A DNA stretch of 64,000 nucleotides, from contig CAWGAE010000002.1 in NCBI GenBank assembly GCA_963820395.1, positions 1 through 64,000 on the forward strand, read 5' to 3'. Origin of the DNA: DATFVJ01 sp963820395. GTDB lineage: Bacteria > Actinomycetota > Actinomycetes > Streptosporangiales > Streptosporangiaceae. A model generated the notes under the pieces. That model was not told the origin of the DNA. It searched no databases and saw only the letters and a list, made by a program, of their open reading frames with translations. The first letter of the stretch is position 1. Each line of letters starts with the position of its first letter. Position numbers and translations under genes: made by a program. This document shows, in pieces, positions 7,787 through 17,067 of the stretch.

Positions 7787-8205
7787 TCACTTGCGAGTGA
7801 GGACGCGGGTGACTCCGGCGACGGCCGCGGTCGCGAAAATCCAGCCCAGGGCGGTCAGTGTGGCAGCGACCCACTGGGCTGCCCCGGTGAGCACCCATGT
7901 GTCGCCCTGGCTGAGGTTGACGATGGGAATTAGTAGACTGGCCGCGTAAAGGGTTGGCTCAAACGGCAGATGGTGGGCTGGGTTCAGGGGTGTGGTCGGT
8001 TGATGGCGAAATACACGCTCCCGACGATGAGCAAGGCGACGAGCCACGCGAACGCGCACGAGGGCCGGTACCCGTATCCCACGAGTGCATCGAAGCCGGT
8101 GGTCTTGCCGGGGACGCGGGACCCGACCCGTCGGCGGCGCGCTTCTTCGTCCTGTCCAAGCTGCCGATAGTGGGTGGCGAGTTTCTTATACCACGTTCCG
8201 CGTAT
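7787..8205 (-). pseudogene. 3' remnant of a pentapeptide-repeat membrane protein gene
   Basis: The readable part begins after a stop near 8203 with ATHYRQLGQDEEARR. It continues through GFDALVGYGYRP, a membrane segment WLVALLIVGSVYFAINRPHP, a one-base shift, then PTLYAASLLIPIVNLSQGD and a last membrane segment ending TRVLTRK. This order matches the C-terminal region of actinobacterial pentapeptide-repeat proteins annotated as membrane-associated oxidoreductases. The N-terminal repeat domain is absent and one C is missing near 7988-7992. It is therefore a frameshifted fragment. The biochemical role of the parent family is not established. Confidence 0.7.
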
Positions 8206-8275
8206 AAAATACTACTGAAGGCGCTGTCTTCCCCCTCCGAGCCACTCACCAAGAGCAAGAAATCAGGTGGCGGTC

Positions 8276-8380
8276 ATGACGGAGCCCCAACAGGACAACA
8301 TACCTGCCTGGTTGTCGGCCATGCTCGTGTTCATCATGTTAGCCGGAGCCCTCTACGTCTTTCACTTGCTGATCAGCTAG
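8276..8380 (+). CDS. Small single-span membrane protein (34 residues)
   Basis: A short frame starts at an ATG with AGGTGG upstream and encodes 34 residues. A polar N-terminus (MTEPQQDN) is followed by one hydrophobic helix of about 22 residues, LSAMLVFIMLAGALYVFHLL, and then the stop. The composition is unlike a random high-GC frame. It diverges from the pentapeptide-protein remnant, with its start about 70 bases from it. Small helical proteins of this kind often assist a larger membrane complex, but no partner is identifiable. Function unknown. Confidence 0.45.
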   Translation: MTEPQQDNIPAWLSAMLVFIMLAGALYVFHLLIS

Positions 8381-9053
8381 GTAAGCGCGCATGACAAAGA
8401 TCAAGGCCGGCGTGTGGATACGGGTTTGGTGTGGATACGGGTTTGACAGACGCGCGGGAGGCCGCGAAGCAGGCCGCTGGCATTGCCCGCGTCTGCGGGC
8501 ACTATGGCTATGCGGTGGCGCACCGCCGTTAGAAAAAACCGTTGGCGGCGCACATATCGTCGATCTCCCCGCACCGGCCGTTCCCATGATCTGAAGCCGC
8601 CAGCCAGCAGCTCTCGCGGCCGGTCCGATGGTGACTGACGCCGTGACGTGGCCAGGATCTGCTACCAGCACGCCCGGTGGCGGTTGGGTCAGCGTTGTGC
8701 CGCTCCCTCCCGGTGAGATGACTCGTGCGCGTCGCGTTCATGTAAATCGTGATCCCCATGAACTGGCAGGCCGGCCGTTGACGAGCCACTGAAGCATCCT
8801 TCGGACCATCACAGCGGCCACCACCAGCAAATTGGGTGGTCCACGTGGAACTGGACACCGCCGCCATCCCGACCGGCGTCAAATGCCGGACAATCCCGCA
8901 TCTTCTGGAATTTGCCTCTCACACCTGTCTTGTGACCGATTCTCATAGGGGTAACGTCAACCTCGTTGCTTCTTCCGCGCGGCGGCTACGGTCCGTGCAT
9001 GAAGGGCCAGGCCACCAGGCGCAGCCAAAGCACGCCCGCGGGAGTTCCAGTGG
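8381..9053. other. About 670 bp without a supported gene
   Basis: Overlapping short frames on both strands resemble nothing known and have no convincing ribosome binding sites. A near-duplicate GTGTGGATACGGGTTTG occurs in tandem around 8411-8444. I see nothing else. Confidence 0.35.
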
Positions 9054-9302
9054 ATGTGGTCTTCAACTCCGGCGGCGAGCTCGCCCAGTTCGAAGGCTAC
9101 GACCAGCTGCAGGGTGAGCGCCTGGGTCCTGGCCCGGACCGACCCCGGGCAGGCATGGCGCTTTTTCGCCCAGGCCCTGCAAGCTGCCGCGGGCCCCGCA
9201 TCCCCCATCAAGATCCTCGTCCGCGACCAGACCCCCGTGCTCGCGCCCGGCATGCGGGCGGAGTTCCGGCTGGAGCCCAAACCCGCCCCGGACGCCGGAT
9301 AG
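9054..9302 (+). CDS. Hypothetical protein, possibly a frameshifted fragment
   Basis: The C-terminal 50 residues read like a real protein (AWRFFAQALQAA, then PIKILVRDQTPVLAPGMRAEF), with strong third-position GC. The start is weak. The adjacent frame upstream (8966-9110) also has protein-like content (VDVVFNSGGELAQFEGYDQ). A one-base shift near 9105-9115 may therefore have split an older gene. I recognise no family and would not assign a function. Confidence 0.3.
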   Translation: MWSSTPAASSPSSKATTSCRVSAWVLARTDPGQAWRFFAQALQAAAGPASPIKILVRDQTPVLAPGMRAEFRLEPKPAPDAG

Positions 9303-9598
9303 CCGTCCGCTCAGACAGCACCGGCCGGTGCCGCGCCAGGCTACGGACCCAGCCCGGTGGGGTCGGCCTGCTGTCGATCTCGCCGCTCGCCAGATCGTCC
9401 CGTGGAACGGCATAATCCACGGAGAGAAACAGAACCAGGTCGCCCGAGCGGGTTGTTCCGGCCACCGAACACGCTTGGCCAGCCGTGTGCCTTACACCCG
9501 CCGCGCGTCGCGTGACAGGCTGGCCAGAGTAATCGTGGGAAAGCACGGACCCCGACCGCCATGGCGGGGCCCGGCATCCACAAACGAAGAAGGTCAAG

Positions 9599-9802
9599 AT
9601 GGCGCAGGGCACGGTGAAGTGGTTCAACGGCGAGAAGGGCTACGGTTTCATCGCGGTGGAAGGTGGCCCGGACGTGTTCGTGCACTACAGCGCGATCAAC
9701 GGTAGCGGTTACCGCAGCCTCGAGGAAGGGCAGAAGGTCGAGTTCGACATCACCCAAGGCCAGAAGGGGCCCCAGGCGGAAAACGTCAGCGTCATCGGCT
9801 GA
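9599..9802 (+). CDS. Cold-shock domain protein (CspA family)
   Basis: This 67-residue protein is a single cold-shock domain, a five-stranded OB fold that binds single-stranded RNA and DNA and melts RNA secondary structure. The nucleic-acid-binding motifs KGYGFI (RNP1) and VFVHYS (RNP2) are both visible, and the N-terminal GTVKWFNGEKG is canonical. GAAGAAGG lies just upstream of the ATG. The gene is alone. A long untranslated leader typical of cold-inducible csp genes cannot be judged by eye. Confidence 0.95.
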   Translation: MAQGTVKWFNGEKGYGFIAVEGGPDVFVHYSAINGSGYRSLEEGQKVEFDITQGQKGPQAENVSVIG

Positions 9803-10475
9803 CGCATCGGCGGGACAGCGCGCCTGTACGCCGGGCAGTCCCTGGACCTGGGCAGCTGTACTGACCCCAGGACCGTCCGGGGCGACAGATCGGGCGCCTG
9901 GAGCGATCTTCGAAGGCGTCTGGATGGCTATGTTCTCGCCGCAGGCGCAGGCCGGGGCGGACCTGGCCCGGCTCCGATGGAAAACCGAGGAATCAAACAC
10001 CTCTGCGTCCCTGCCTCGGCCAGTTGGACGACCTGTTCTTGGCCTGCTTCGGCTCCAGGCCCAGGCCCGCCAGCGGATCGGCAGGCAACAATATTCTCAG
10101 GCTGCAACTCTCATCGACCAGATCAATGACGGTTCAACCCATGCGACAGTTCAATGAGCGTCGCGTCGCGCAGCGAATCACACGTGGTGGCCCTGCCTAC
10201 CGGCGGTCCAGCCCGGTGCCTGCGGGGGTCATCGCCGTGCGCGCCGTTCGGCATCTATCAACGGTGGCCTGGGCGGGCGCCCCGCTGCAACTGCCGAGCG
10301 CCCCGGGTCCCAAGGCGTCAGGTAATGACCGGACGACCCAGCGGCAAAGGCGCACCGCAGGTGGCCACGCTGGCCGAGCCGGCGAACACATAGGGCCCCC
10401 ACGGCGGCTTGGTGGCCGACGGGGACCTTGGTGCACTAGTGACCACTGCCGTGGGCGTGTACGCACGTGGCAGTG
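9803..10475. other. About 670 bp without a supported gene
   Basis: Frames on both strands are short, overlapping and lack family resemblance. No clear repeats or hairpins stand out. Confidence 0.35.
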
Positions 10476-10643
10476 CTAGAGCTCTTCCTTCCCCTTATCG
10501 GCGGCCTGGTCCACGACGGAGTCCAACTGATCGGGAGTCTTGTCCTTGACCGCCTGCGTGGCGTGGTCGACGGCCTCGTCTACCTTGTCATCCTGACCGC
10601 TCAACGCGTCCTTCGCCTTGTCGAACATGTCACCGACGCCCAT
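10476..10643 (-). CDS. Small antitoxin-like protein (Rv0909/MT0933-type)
   Basis: The frame encodes 55 highly charged residues starting MGVGDMFDKAKDALSG and rich in D, K, A and V, predicted to be helical throughout. This resembles the actinobacterial Rv0909-like family (PF14013), whose mycobacterial members are annotated as antitoxins, and more loosely CsbD-like stress proteins. GGAGG sits six bases upstream of the ATG, supporting the start. No toxin gene lies beside it, so an antitoxin role is not demonstrated. A general stress role is equally possible. Confidence 0.65.
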   Translation of the reverse strand: MGVGDMFDKAKDALSGQDDKVDEAVDHATQAVKDKTPDQLDSVVDQAADKGKEEL

Positions 10644-11139
10644 GCTCGCCTCCGTCCCCGATGGGCTCTGTGATTACTGGGCTCTGTGATTACTGGGTGG
10701 TTGCTGGGTCGGTCCGGAGGGATTCGCACCCGGGGCGCCGGCTCCCCGAGCCAGGGTCGTTCAGGTGGGAGACGGTCCCGGGAAGGCCTTCGCTTGGCCG
10801 ATCCGTTGCGCCACCTGAGTCTCAGAGGACTAGCGTAACAGCGGCAGTATCTCGCCGGCCAGGGCCAGGACCCCGGGGCAGGGTCGGCGGGGTTGCGTTC
10901 CGCAGGCTTTGCGACGGAGCCGACCCCTCCACTCCACCCAGGTCCCCGGCCAGAACGCGGAACGCTCGCGGGCTGAGACCGACGGGTCACCCCGTCACGA
11001 TTGTTCGAGCGCGAACCGGTAGCTTTCGGGCTTCTCGGTTCCGTGAGTGGACAGATGGGGTTGCGGCCACCTCGCCGTCGCAACCGATAACCGCGGCCAG
11101 CGACCGGCCACCGGAGCCGACTCATATTGCAACCAGCTG
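10644..11139. other. About 500 bp without a supported gene
   Basis: Long overlapping frames on both strands are not convincing. A tRNA-like T-arm (minus strand, about 10715-10740) is present without a matching acceptor stem. Confidence 0.35.
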
Positions 11140-11275
11140 GATCGCGGGGAGGCTGAGCGTACCTTTCCTGGTGAGCGGGTTCTGGCCGGCGTTCTGGGGA
11201 GCCATCATCGTCGGCGTGGTCGGATGGCTGCTGAACCTGCTTGTCCGCGACCGGGTGGAGCCCCATGAAGCGTGA
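11140..11275 (+). pseudogene. C-terminal fragment of a phage-holin-4-type membrane protein
   Basis: The last 30 or so codons of an open frame read VPFLVSGFWPAFWGAI followed by IVGVVGWLLNLLVRD, which is the conserved end of the COG1950 / PF04020 family of small four-span membrane proteins. The preceding codons do not match the family, so only the final membrane segment survives. These chromosomal proteins are called phage-holin-like by sequence only. Their usual role is unknown. Confidence 0.55.
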
Positions 11276-11294
11276 CGGGCCACCGCGCTTCGTG

Positions 11295-11323
11295 CTGCTA
11301 TCACCCGCAACGGGCGATAGCAG
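11295..11323 (+). terminator. Hairpin terminator
   Basis: CTGCTATC and GATAGCAG form an 8-bp outer stem. After one mismatch, CCCG/CGGG continues it around a three-base CAA loop. It lies 20 bases after the holin-like fragment's stop and probably ended that transcript. Confidence 0.65.
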
Positions 11324-11688
11324 TACGTAAGTGCAGTTAGCGCATGGCACCCGAGCTAAGGGTGGGACCTTTGGCCCTAACGGGGCGTGGCCACGCTAAG
11401 TAATTGTTAGGCAAAATACGGCATATCACGGCCTTCGACAGGTACCGGCGCCAAGGGAAATGGAGGCTTCATACCCGCTGGGTGAGGCGCGGCAGCCGGG
11501 CCACCTGGGCCCACGCAGCCGTGCGAAGAGAGTTCCGCCGGTGGTAACAGGACGCCACGGCTCGGCACACCCCGGGCCGAGCGAAGAGACGGCGTTCTGA
11601 GAGAGCACAGTACCGACGGACTAACCCTCAGCGGGTGAGGCATTCCCGCTCATTACCTGAAGGTTTGGCTCGTGGGCTTGGGGGATTG
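11324..11688. other. Upstream region of the LAL regulator gene
   Basis: No gene is supported in these 365 bp. The stretch likely contains the promoter of the downstream regulator, but I cannot pick out confident -35/-10 elements or an operator. Confidence 0.4.
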
Positions 11689-11815
11689 ATGACGACCGTA
11701 TCGACCAGGAGGTTCGCGCCTGAACGGGTGAGCGGGCCAGAGCAGATCAACGGGGAAGCCCCCGGCGGCCGTCTGCTCGCATCCAAACTGGCTCTACCGC
11801 AAACCCGTCTTCCGC

Positions 11816-14422
11816 ATGCTCAGCCGTACGCGGCTGAGCCGCCTGCTCGAGCTCACCACGCAGCATCGGATCACGCTGGTCTCGGCACCGGCCGGCTCGG
11901 GAAAGACCACCGCTTGCGCGTCATGGGCGCAAGGCCGCCTGTACACGACTCGAATCGCCTGGCTCAGCCTGGATCATGGGGACAACGATCCCGTGCGGTT
12001 CCGCTCGTACCTGCTCGCGGCACTGCGGCGGGCCGAGCCCGCGCTGAACGAGGCGGCGCTTAAGGAGGCGCCGCGCGGCATCGAGTGCGTCCCGGCCGAC
12101 GACTTCCCGTTGCCGTTGATTAGGGCGGCGGAACGGTTCACCGAGCCCTTGATCCTGGTTCTCGACGACGTGCACGAGCTTGCCGACCCCGAGGTGCTCG
12201 GCTGGCTGGATCAGCTCGTCCGGTACGCGCCACCCATGCTGCGGCTGATTCTGTCGGGCCGCAGGCCGCCACCGCTGCAGCTCGCCAGGCTACGGGTGTC
12301 AGGCGAACTCGCCGACATTGACGCGAGCGATCTGGCCTGCACGCCGGAGGAGGCCGAGGCCTACTTCGCGATGCTCGGCCTGCGCGTCGACCGGGCGGAC
12401 CGCGACGAACTGCTGCGGCGCACCGAGGGCTGGATGACCGGGATCCGGCTGGCATCGCTGCGTACCCGGACCCAGCCCGGCAAGATCAGCATCACCGACA
12501 TCGCCGGGGACGACCCCATCGTCACCGACTACCTCCGTGACGAGGTCCTGACCGGCCAGGATCCGCAGACACGCGTCTTCTTGCTGCGCACAAGCATCGC
12601 TCCGCACCTGACAGGCAAGCTTGCGGACGCGCTCACGAGCACCGCCGACGGCGCCCGCTGCCTCGACCGCCTCAGCAGGCAGAACAGCTTCGTCCGCGCA
12701 CTCGACAGCGAACGCACCTGGTACCGCTATCACCCGTTGCTGCGGGAACTGCTCCTCGCCGAACTGCGGCGGGAGATGCCACACGAGATCCCTATCCTGC
12801 TGCGCCGCGCGGCCCGCTGGTACAATCAGCACGGCGGGCCGGTCGAAGCACTGCGTAGCTCGGTTGAGGCCCAGGACTGGGACTACGCGGCTCAAGTCCT
12901 CGCCGCGAGTGATATCGGCATCCTGCTCACCCGCGGGCCCGGCGAGCTTGAGCGCATGCTCGCCCCGATCCCTCCTGACCTGGCCGTTGACGACGTTGCC
13001 GTCGGCGCTGCCTGGGCCGCGGCCCGGCTCTGGACACAGGATCCCGATGGTGCGCAGGCGCATCTGGACGCCGCCATGGCGGCCCTCGACCGGGCCGCGA
13101 CGCCGACACGGCGCATCATGGAGCCGAAGCTCATGGCACTCCGCGTGCTCCAGGCAAGCTGCCGCACGGGAGCAGACCCCGGGCTGCTTGCGCGGGCCTG
13201 GTCACAGGCCGAGCAGGGCACACGCGTGGCCGGTACACAGCCAGAACACCGGGCGGCCGGCGTCTTGTGGTGGGCGCTGGGCGTCGCGCTGACGCGCAGA
13301 TCTGGGTTGCCGAAAGCCCGCCTCGCCCTGCGGGCAGCCGATCGCGAACTGGGTGCGGGCGATTTTCCTGAACTCCAGGCGCGGGCGCGGATGTGGTGGG
13401 CACTGGCTGAGGCTTGGCACGGAAACCTCTCGGCGGCGGAGGCGGCCGCCGTCGAAGTGCAGGGCGCGGATCCGCCAGCCGCGCTCGCGACCCGCCACAT
13501 CGCTTATCTGGCCCTGGCGGTGGTGAGCTTGATGCGCGATGAGCTCGCAGCCGTCCATCGGCTCCTGGACCAGATCGACTATCAGGGACATACACAGATG
13601 CCGGGTGAGTCCCCGATCGTCTTGTCGGCGGGCCTGATACGTGCACGCGCCCTCATCGCCCAGGGCGATACGACCAGAGCCCGGGTCGCGCTCATGCAGC
13701 TCGAGCACGAATCGGACCACACCAGTGCGGATGTAGCGGAGATGATCACTTTCCTCGAAGGTGAGATCGCGCTGCGCTCCGGCGACAACGATCTCGGGCG
13801 ACAGGTCATCGCTCGCCTGACCTCCGGCGACGAAGGCTCCCTCCAGGCCGGTGACAGGCTGATGCTGGCTTGGCTGCTCCTCGCGTCCGCGGATCCGCGA
13901 GGAGCCCTGCAAGCCGCGGAACCGCTCATCGCGGGGCCGGTAGATGAGGTGAAGACCCATGAGCGGGTCAGCGCCCTGCTCGCCTCCGCGGTCGCGCACC
14001 GCCGCCTCAAGGCGCCGGAACGGGCCGCGGCACTGCTCGAGCAGGCGCTACTGCTCGCCGAGCCGGAACGTGCCTGCCGGGTCTTCGTGGACGGCGGATC
14101 CGCAGTGCGTTCGGTGCTGACCGTGCTCGTCCCGCCCACCAGCCGCAGCGCCGGTTTCGCCGGCAAGATCCTGCAGCGGCTCGACGCCCAGATTCCGGCC
14201 GGATCGAGCGCGGCGGATGGCGACGCGCTCCCGCTGAGCGAGAGCGAGCTGGCCGTCTTGCGTTTCCTGCCCTCCCACCTGACGAACGAGGAGATCGGGG
14301 AGGCGCTGTTTCTTTCCGTCAACACGGTCAAGACTCACCTGCGGTCCGCCTACCGCAAGCTCGGGGTGCGGTCACGGCGTGAGGCGATCGCCCTGGCGCG
14401 GCATCGCGGCCTGGTGGCCTGA
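11816..14422 (+). CDS. LAL-type LuxR family ATPase regulator (MalT-like)
   Basis: This 868-residue frame encodes a large ATP-binding LuxR-type regulator: an AAA/STAND ATPase with Walker A APAGSGKTT (about residues 25-33) and Walker B LILVLDDVHEL (about 105-115). A long helical repeat region follows. A C-terminal LuxR helix-turn-helix has LSESELAVLRFL, then NEEIGEALFLSVNTVKTHL. Such proteins usually activate catabolic or secondary-metabolite genes on binding an inducer. The expected family N-terminus (GGRLLASKLALPQTRLPH) lies upstream in a different frame, starting at an ATG at 11689. A one-base loss near 11805-11816 therefore appears to have split the gene, and the ATG at 11816 would give a slightly truncated protein. 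The GH15 gene downstream is a plausible target. Confidence 0.85.
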   Translation: MLSRTRLSRLLELTTQHRITLVSAPAGSGKTTACASWAQGRLYTTRIAWLSLDHGDNDPVRFRSYLLAALRRAEPALNEAALKEAPRGIECVPADDFPLPLIRAAERFTEPLILVLDDVHELADPEVLGWLDQLVRYAPPMLRLILSGRRPPPLQLARLRVSGELADIDASDLACTPEEAEAYFAMLGLRVDRADRDELLRRTEGWMTGIRLASLRTRTQPGKISITDIAGDDPIVTDYLRDEVLTGQDPQTRVFLLRTSIAPHLTGKLADALTSTADGARCLDRLSRQNSFVRALDSERTWYRYHPLLRELLLAELRREMPHEIPILLRRAARWYNQHGGPVEALRSSVEAQDWDYAAQVLAASDIGILLTRGPGELERMLAPIPPDLAVDDVAVGAAWAAARLWTQDPDGAQAHLDAAMAALDRAATPTRRIMEPKLMALRVLQASCRTGADPGLLARAWSQAEQGTRVAGTQPEHRAAGVLWWALGVALTRRSGLPKARLALRAADRELGAGDFPELQARARMWWALAEAWHGNLSAAEAAAVEVQGADPPAALATRHIAYLALAVVSLMRDELAAVHRLLDQIDYQGHTQMPGESPIVLSAGLIRARALIAQGDTTRARVALMQLEHESDHTSADVAEMITFLEGEIALRSGDNDLGRQVIARLTSGDEGSLQAGDRLMLAWLLLASADPRGALQAAEPLIAGPVDEVKTHERVSALLASAVAHRRLKAPERAAALLEQALLLAEPERACRVFVDGGSAVRSVLTVLVPPTSRSAGFAGKILQRLDAQIPAGSSAADGDALPLSESELAVLRFLPSHLTNEEIGEALFLSVNTVKTHLRSAYRKLGVRSRREAIALARHRGLVA

Positions 14423-14580
14423 CAAGCATCCGTGCACCGTTTGCGGTCCGTTCACCTTTGCGGGATGACGACGGCCCGGCGGGCCGCGGCAAAGACTCTC
14501 TATCACGAGAGCTGAGAGTTCTCGCTGGCCAGAAGGGTGCGGCGAGAGCCGCCGCGCCAGCGACCGGCAGGAGCCTGCGG

Positions 14581-16407
14581 ATGCCCCGACCGATCGAAGA
14601 GTACGCGCTCATCGGTGACCTGCACTCGGCTGGCCTGGTCTGCCGTGATGGCTCTATCGACTGGATGTGCCTGCCCCGATTCGACTCCCAGGCCTGCTTC
14701 GCTGCCCTGGTCGGGGATTCACGTCACGGCTACTGGCAGATAGCCGCGGACGGCGGGGGCGCCCGGGTCAAGCGGAGGTACCTGCCGGAAACGCTGGTGC
14801 TTGCGACCGAGCTCGCCACCGCATCGGGGGTGGCCCGGCTTGTCGACTGCATGCCTCCGCGAGGGGCCCTGGGAACCGCCGGTGACCCAATGGTGCTGCG
14901 CATGGTGGAGGGCGTGCGCGGCCAGGTCAAGCTGCGGATGACGCTGGCCGCGGGCTTTGAGTACGGCTCCGCGGGGCCGCAGATCCTGCGGCGTGGCGAC
15001 GCATCTTGCGTGGTGGCTGGCTCGGAGGCGTTGTGGCTGTTCAGCCCGGTCCACCTGCGGCGCAGGCTGGGAGTCGGCGTCGCAGAGTTCTCGGTCAGCC
15101 AGGGGGACCGGGTGCCGTTCGCGCTGGTGTGGCGACCTGCGCATGCGGGCCAGCCGGCCCCGCCGCTGGTTCCTGCGCTTACCGAGCAGACGGCCCGCTG
15201 GTGGCGTGAGTGGGTCGCCGGCCTGCATTACGAGGGTGAGTGGCGGGAGGCGGTAATCCGTTCGCTGATCACCCTGAAGGCGCTCACCTACCTGCCCACG
15301 GGCGGCGTGATATCGGCGCCGACCACCTCGCTGCCGCAGCAAGCGGCGGGCTCGCGTAACTGGGACTACAGGTATTGCTGGCTCCGCGATGCCGCCGCCG
15401 CGCTTGACGCGCTCATTCAGGTCGGCGCGGTCACCGACGCGACCACCGTGCTGAACTGGATGATCCGGGCGGTGGCGGGCTCGCCCGCACGAGTGCAGGC
15501 CCTCTACGGGCTGGCGGGGGAGCGTCGGCTGCCCGAGCTCGAGCTCAACTGGCTAACCGGCCACGAAGGCGCCCGGCCGATACGGATCGGCAATGCGGCG
15601 GCAGAGCAGTTCCAGCTCACCGCCTTCGGCGACGTGCTCAGGGCCCGGCTCGGGGCACGCGTGGCCGGGATGCCCGCGGTCTCCGATCCATGGGAACCCG
15701 ACGCGGTGCTCGGCTTCCTTGAGTCGAGGTGGCGGGAACCTGACGCGGGTATCTGGCAGGTGCGCGGTGTGCCCCGCCAGTTCGTGTACTCGAAGACGAT
15801 GGTCTGGGCCGCCGCGGATGCGGCGGTCAAGATGATCGAGCACTTCGGCGACCCGGGCCCGCTGGACCGCTGGCGGCGGCTGCGCGAGGAGGCGAGGGCC
15901 GAGGTGCTCCAGCGCGGCTACGACGAACGCCGATCTACTTTCCTGCAGCGCTACACGGCTCCCGATCTCGACGCGAGCCTGCTACGGCTGCCGCTCATCG
16001 GTTTCCTCCCCGCCACCGATCAGCGGATCACGGGAACCGTCGCTGCGATCACAGCTGAACTGGGCGAAGATGGCCTGCTCCGGCGGCACACGGCCGATCT
16101 GCTTGGCGGTGTGGAGGGCCTGCCGTCCGGCGAGGGCGCGTACCTGCCGTGCTCGTTCTGGCTGGCCGAATGCCTCGGCCGGATGGGCAGGGGTGCCCAG
16201 GCCCGCCAGCTCTTCCACAGGCTGCTTGATCTGCGCAACGACGTCGGGCTGCTGGCCGAGCAGTATGATCCCCTTCGCGGTCGGCTGGCCGGCAACTTCC
16301 CGCTGACCGGCTGCCATGCCGCGCTTGTCGTCACGGCCGCGGCATTGAGCCCCGCGGACCAGCTGTTTCCCGGCTATGCCGCCTCAGCAATGCCGCCCGA
16401 GCTATGA
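14581..16407 (+). CDS. Glycoside hydrolase family 15 protein
   Basis: The protein, 608 residues, matches cytoplasmic bacterial GH15 enzymes, glucoamylases or trehalases with an (alpha/alpha)6 barrel. The N-terminal beta domain begins IEEYALIGDLHSAGLVCRDG and includes SIDWMCLPRFDS. The barrel begins near NWDYRYCWLRDA, which contains the substrate-binding Arg/Asp of the family. I chose the ATG at 14581, with AGGAG nine bases upstream, because residues before it are not conserved; the frame extends back to 14458. No signal peptide is present. The position just after the LAL regulator suggests joint regulation. Whether it is a trehalase or an oligosaccharide hydrolase cannot be decided by eye. 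Confidence 0.88.
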   Translation: MPRPIEEYALIGDLHSAGLVCRDGSIDWMCLPRFDSQACFAALVGDSRHGYWQIAADGGGARVKRRYLPETLVLATELATASGVARLVDCMPPRGALGTAGDPMVLRMVEGVRGQVKLRMTLAAGFEYGSAGPQILRRGDASCVVAGSEALWLFSPVHLRRRLGVGVAEFSVSQGDRVPFALVWRPAHAGQPAPPLVPALTEQTARWWREWVAGLHYEGEWREAVIRSLITLKALTYLPTGGVISAPTTSLPQQAAGSRNWDYRYCWLRDAAAALDALIQVGAVTDATTVLNWMIRAVAGSPARVQALYGLAGERRLPELELNWLTGHEGARPIRIGNAAAEQFQLTAFGDVLRARLGARVAGMPAVSDPWEPDAVLGFLESRWREPDAGIWQVRGVPRQFVYSKTMVWAAADAAVKMIEHFGDPGPLDRWRRLREEARAEVLQRGYDERRSTFLQRYTAPDLDASLLRLPLIGFLPATDQRITGTVAAITAELGEDGLLRRHTADLLGGVEGLPSGEGAYLPCSFWLAECLGRMGRGAQARQLFHRLLDLRNDVGLLAEQYDPLRGRLAGNFPLTGCHAALVVTAAALSPADQLFPGYAASAMPPEL

Positions 16408-16800
16408 GTTTCGCAGACCAGCTGCGCGGCCTTGTGGTGGGCGGCGGCCTGTTCGGCGGGGAAGGGCAGGAGCTGTGTCCTGGCGGTGCCGTCTCAGCCA
16501 TGCGGCCCGGGCCGTGCCGTGAGGCCGTGCCGCCCGGGCCGTGCTGTGCCGTACCGTGCCCCCGGGGGCCATGCCGGGCCCGGGCCGTGCCGGGCTACGC
16601 CGGCTGAGCTGGCGCGCCCGAGCCCGGGCTGGTCGCCGACGGCACCACCCGCAGCGGGTGAATGCGGCGTGGGCCGTCGAAACTGCGTTGCCGCGTGTCA
16701 GGCGCTTTGCAGCGAGGCCGAAACGGTAGTTCACCCCCCTGGGGGGAGGTGATGCCGGGCCGGGACGGGAGAACGTGGAAGCCCCGAAGGGAGGCCCGCC
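16408..16800. other. Intergenic, GC-rich repeats and a palindrome
   Basis: About 390 bp with no supported gene. The first part is low-complexity, with repeated GGGCCGTGCCG-type units at 16500-16600. At 16731-16752 a palindromic segment pairs TCACCCCCC with GGGGGGAGGTGA around a single T, allowing one bulge. It lies about 50 bases before the next start and may be an operator or terminator. Confidence 0.45.
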
Positions 16801-17025
16801 GTGAGTATTGGCGCCAGCGTCGTGCTCATTCTCATTGGCGCGATTCTCAAGTTCGCGGTCACCTGGACGCCCCAGAACGTCAATCTCCAGACAATCGGCG
16901 TGATCTTGATGATCGGCGGTGTGGTCGGCCTGATCACCTCGATTGTGATCGCGATCATGCGCCGTCGGAACCGGATGGCCGCAGAGGTAATCGAGCAGCG
17001 CCGTTACATCGAGCCGCCACAGTGA
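16801..17025 (+). CDS. Small two-span membrane protein (DUF6458-like)
   Basis: This 74-residue protein begins at a GTG preceded by GGAGG seven bases upstream. Two hydrophobic helices (about residues 5-22 and 32-50) are followed by a basic tail RRRNRM. The N-terminal SIGASVVLILIGAILKFAV and the QTIGVILMIGG segment match the actinobacterial DUF6458 family. No function is known. It is close to the larger membrane protein gene downstream (gap about 40 bp) and probably co-transcribed. Confidence 0.8.
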   Translation: MSIGASVVLILIGAILKFAVTWTPQNVNLQTIGVILMIGGVVGLITSIVIAIMRRRNRMAAEVIEQRRYIEPPQ

Positions 17026-17067
17026 CGCAGCGGCAAGACGTTGGTCCGGGCGGGAAGGGGGTGACCG

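Noticed and set aside
10715..10830. Possible tRNA on the minus strand
   Set aside because: A T-arm-like and a D-arm-like stretch exist (GGGTGCGAATCCC, TGGCGCAACGG), but acceptor strands do not pair and no anticodon arm is clear. At best a remnant.
10661..11275. Plus-strand frame of 204 codons
   Set aside because: Only its last 40 or so codons resemble a known family (holin-4 type); the rest lacks protein-like character.
16500..16620. GC-rich repeats as a possible structured RNA
   Set aside because: Irregular GGGCCGTGCCG units give many equivalent weak foldings, with no defined stem-loop architecture.
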